A stretch of 64,000 bases of DNA from Clostridium kluyveri DSM 555 (lineage in GTDB: Bacteria; Bacillota; Clostridia; Clostridiales; Clostridiaceae). Both the position numbers and the translations under genes were made by a program. Positions 61,900-64,000 of this stretch are shown one piece after another. Below the pieces are notes generated by a model. It ran no database searches. It was not told the DNA's origin and saw only the letters and a program-made list of their open reading frames with translations. The DNA is taken from the NCBI RefSeq assembly GCF_000016505.1, contig NC_009706.1:2914001-2978000 (forward strand). Reading direction: 5' to 3'. The first letter of the stretch is position 1. Each line of letters starts with the position of its first letter.

Positions 61900-63999
61900 T
61901 TACCACTTTAATGTGCATCCTGTTTTGTGTTCAAATTCTAATTTTACAGAATCCAAATCTTCTACATTCACATCTTCCAATTTTAACTCTAAACTTAAAT
62001 TTATATTATTAAAAGAAGGATTTTTCTTTAATTTTATATTTTTTCTTTTACATATATCAAGGGCTATATTTATTATTTCATTTTGATTTGCACTGCTGGA
62101 TATACTGATATTCCATCCTGTTAAATTTGCTAAATCTTGAATATGTATTTTGTATTTTTCTCCAATTACAGGACTTATAAAGGAAAGTTCTATATGTTTT
62201 TCATCATTACATGATTTTATACTTTTTCTATAAGGCTTAAACTCCTCTTTATCAAAGAACTCCCCTATTAAACTTAAAGCTTTATTTTGCTCCATGGTTT
62301 CAAATTCACCTAGAGCTCTTATGCAAATGTGCTCCAGTTTATCCTTTACCACATCCTCTGGAGATTGTACTAATAAACAAAGCCCTGTAGTATTTTCGAA
62401 TTCCTTAATCTTATCTTTTCCTATAATATATTTAGAATTTGTCATAACTATAGCTTGTTTCTGCTCCAGCCTATAAGATATTTTTTTTATAGATACCTCA
62501 TTTAAAATGTTATTTATAATTTCAGAGGCTGCATTTATATTTATAGTATCACTTATTTCCACCTTCCAGCCCACTTCTTTTTCAAATTGTTCTATTTTAT
62601 TATTTATACTTTTATGCACTGTAGAGGGAAAGTCAAAATTTAAAATCACTTTTTTTTCATCATACATAAAGCTTGACTTTTTAGGATTAAAATGCTTAAA
62701 ATACCTGTTAGTAAATTCTTTTAGTTCATTTGGCTTAAGTTCTTTCGTTTTTAAATTTTCCTTCACCTTTTCCTCACTTTTACATTTAAACAGAAACAAT
62801 CTTCTATTATCACTTTCAAAATAAGGAGAATTTACTATAATTCCTTGAAAATTTTCCGCTGCACTTCTTTCTTTATTATTTCCGCTCCATATATAAATCA
62901 TCTCTTCCAGAGTAAACAATCTTTCTCCATAATTAAGTGATACAAACTCCCAAAACTTTTTTAAATTATTTTCATCTAGTTCTTCATTACAGTTCATAAC
63001 TTTATCTAAAGATTTTCTCCATTGTTTTCGAGGTTTGTTTATATTAATATCATAGATTTCACTGCATTTAGGTGCATACACTTTTCCCTTTACTTCTGAA
63101 GAAAGCTGCATACAAAAATTTTCTATCACGTCCTCATTTCCATGTACTATAAATATATTCCTAGGACTTAAAAAATTTATAAGTGATTTTATCTCACTTT
63201 TGTCACTGTGAGCTGAGAGTCCTACATTTTTCACTTTGCAATTTACAGGGATAACCTTTTCATTTATATATAATTTTTTATCTTTTTCTTCTTTTAGAAG
63301 TTCCAGAAGTTTTCTTCCTGGAGATTCTTCATCCTGGTATCCTGTCATAACTATGTAACCATTTTCCATGGGAGCTATTTTTTCTGCATAATACTGACTA
63401 TATCCCCCTGTAAGCATACCTGAACTTGAAATTATTATTAAAGATTCATCATCTTCTAATATTTTTTTCCTAAGCTTATTGTCATCTATGGGGATTATAT
63501 TATCATCATAAAAAGGTTCAATTCCCTTTAATATTTTCTTTCCCAAGGAATTTTTGAGGTATAGTGGGTTTAACTTATAAGTTCTATTTATATCCCTTAT
63601 CATACCATCTACATAAACCTTAATATCCTTTAATATATTTTTATTCAGTGCCTTTTTTATGGTAAGCAATACTTCCTGGGATCTGCCAAGAGCAAAAGCC
63701 GGAATCAACATTTTCCCTTTTTTTCTTTTACATTCATTTATAATATCTATAAGACGTTCTTCTTCCACTTCTCTATTTGAATGCAGTCTATCTCCATAGG
63801 TAGCCTCAAAAATTGCTACATCCGGTCTTAACCTTGGAACTTTTAGCCCTTCTACAGTTTTTTGTGAAAACACGGAAAAATCTCCAGAATAAAACAGCGA
63901 ACCCTCTGGAGTAGTAACATAAACACAGGCTGCTCCTGCTATATGTCCCGCCATATAAAATGTAAGTTTTACATCCTGAAAAATAGGAAATTCCACCAT
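61900..63999 (-). CDS. Beta-CASP metallo-beta-lactamase-fold nuclease (partial)
   Basis: 699 residues visible; the N-terminus with HxHxDH lies beyond the right edge. FYMAGHIAGAACVYV, FYSGDFS, the beta-CASP motifs (VAIFEATYG, LIPAFALGRSQEVL, SSSGMLTGG), then LSAHSDKSEIKSLI and IVHGN, as in the CPSF/RNase J-type exonucleases. The long C-terminal half (about 350-699) is charged and family-specific, function unknown. RNA processing role inferred. Confidence 0.85.
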   Translation of the reverse strand: MVEFPIFQDVKLTFYMAGHIAGAACVYVTTPEGSLFYSGDFSVFSQKTVEGLKVPRLRPDVAIFEATYGDRLHSNREVEEERLIDIINECKRKKGKMLIPAFALGRSQEVLLTIKKALNKNILKDIKVYVDGMIRDINRTYKLNPLYLKNSLGKKILKGIEPFYDDNIIPIDDNKLRKKILEDDESLIIISSSGMLTGGYSQYYAEKIAPMENGYIVMTGYQDEESPGRKLLELLKEEKDKKLYINEKVIPVNCKVKNVGLSAHSDKSEIKSLINFLSPRNIFIVHGNEDVIENFCMQLSSEVKGKVYAPKCSEIYDININKPRKQWRKSLDKVMNCNEELDENNLKKFWEFVSLNYGERLFTLEEMIYIWSGNNKERSAAENFQGIIVNSPYFESDNRRLFLFKCKSEEKVKENLKTKELKPNELKEFTNRYFKHFNPKKSSFMYDEKKVILNFDFPSTVHKSINNKIEQFEKEVGWKVEISDTININAASEIINNILNEVSIKKISYRLEQKQAIVMTNSKYIIGKDKIKEFENTTGLCLLVQSPEDVVKDKLEHICIRALGEFETMEQNKALSLIGEFFDKEEFKPYRKSIKSCNDEKHIELSFISPVIGEKYKIHIQDLANLTGWNISISSSANQNEIINIALDICKRKNIKLKKNPSFNNINLSLELKLEDVNVEDLDSVKLEFEHKTGCTLKW

Positions 64000-64000
64000 A

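Overview
The window is low-GC DNA from an anaerobic spore-forming Firmicute, most likely Clostridium sensu stricto. Supporting evidence: several alpha/beta-type small acid-soluble spore proteins (SASPs), GerA-type germination proteins, a Spo0E-like phosphatase, a DUF3231 protein, anaerobic cobalamin genes, strong purine-rich ribosome binding sites and many small membrane proteins. The species cannot be fixed from sequence alone.

Layout. (1) 0-12 kb is ordinary chromosome: a CorC/HlyC membrane protein, a DUF3231 protein, a guanylate-kinase-like protein, a PepSY protein, two SASP genes, a ynfA pseudogene, a two-gene germination operon without a C subunit, a TetR/MFS efflux pair with matching operators, and signal peptidase I. 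(2) 12-52 kb is a gene-poor, eroded accessory region. It holds an IS4 wreck and an IS200 gene split by a GC-rich mobilizable element of about 5.25 kb (serine recombinase, MobV relaxase, Cys-rich VLP protein, XRE regulator). It also holds fragments of other recombinases and IS elements, a TetR/lipocalin-like pair, a CWB2 surface protein, an S66 peptidase, a cold-shock gene, a MarR regulator with an MFS-CBS fusion transporter, and a class A beta-lactamase beside an IS. Many pseudogenes lie here (Cu/Zn SOD, csp, RBBP9-like hydrolase, thiM/thiE under a TPP riboswitch, tnpV, flavodoxin, hicB). The region ends at an integrase fragment abutting tRNA-Glu. (3) 52-64 kb is conserved chromosome again: a Zn/Mn-type ABC transporter with DUF2325, a cobalamin cluster (cobT, precorrin-2 dehydrogenase, cbiB), NUDIX and MocR genes, a SAM-riboswitch-controlled metQ, ddl, and a beta-CASP nuclease cut by the window edge.

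The most interesting signal is non-coding. Three families of intergenic elements recur through the accessory region. Family 1 (nine copies, minus strand) has a compact H-type pseudoknot whose two stems show compensatory changes between copies, and each copy is followed by an intrinsic terminator. Family 2 (five copies plus a truncated one, minus strand) has a covarying stem around a GGTTAAAT loop, a small GAAA-loop hairpin and a terminator. Family 3 (three copies) has two hairpins, one with full compensatory replacement. Families 1 and 2 often lie in tandem, and whole arrays are duplicated. They look like stand-alone small RNA genes rather than riboswitches, because no ORF follows them.

Functional links: the SASP, germination and Spo0E-like genes tie the region to sporulation. 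Repeated duplication and decay of the same small genes (SASP, csp, a Cys-rich 125-residue protein, a 53-57-residue protein) shows the accessory block growing by internal duplication as well as by transfer.
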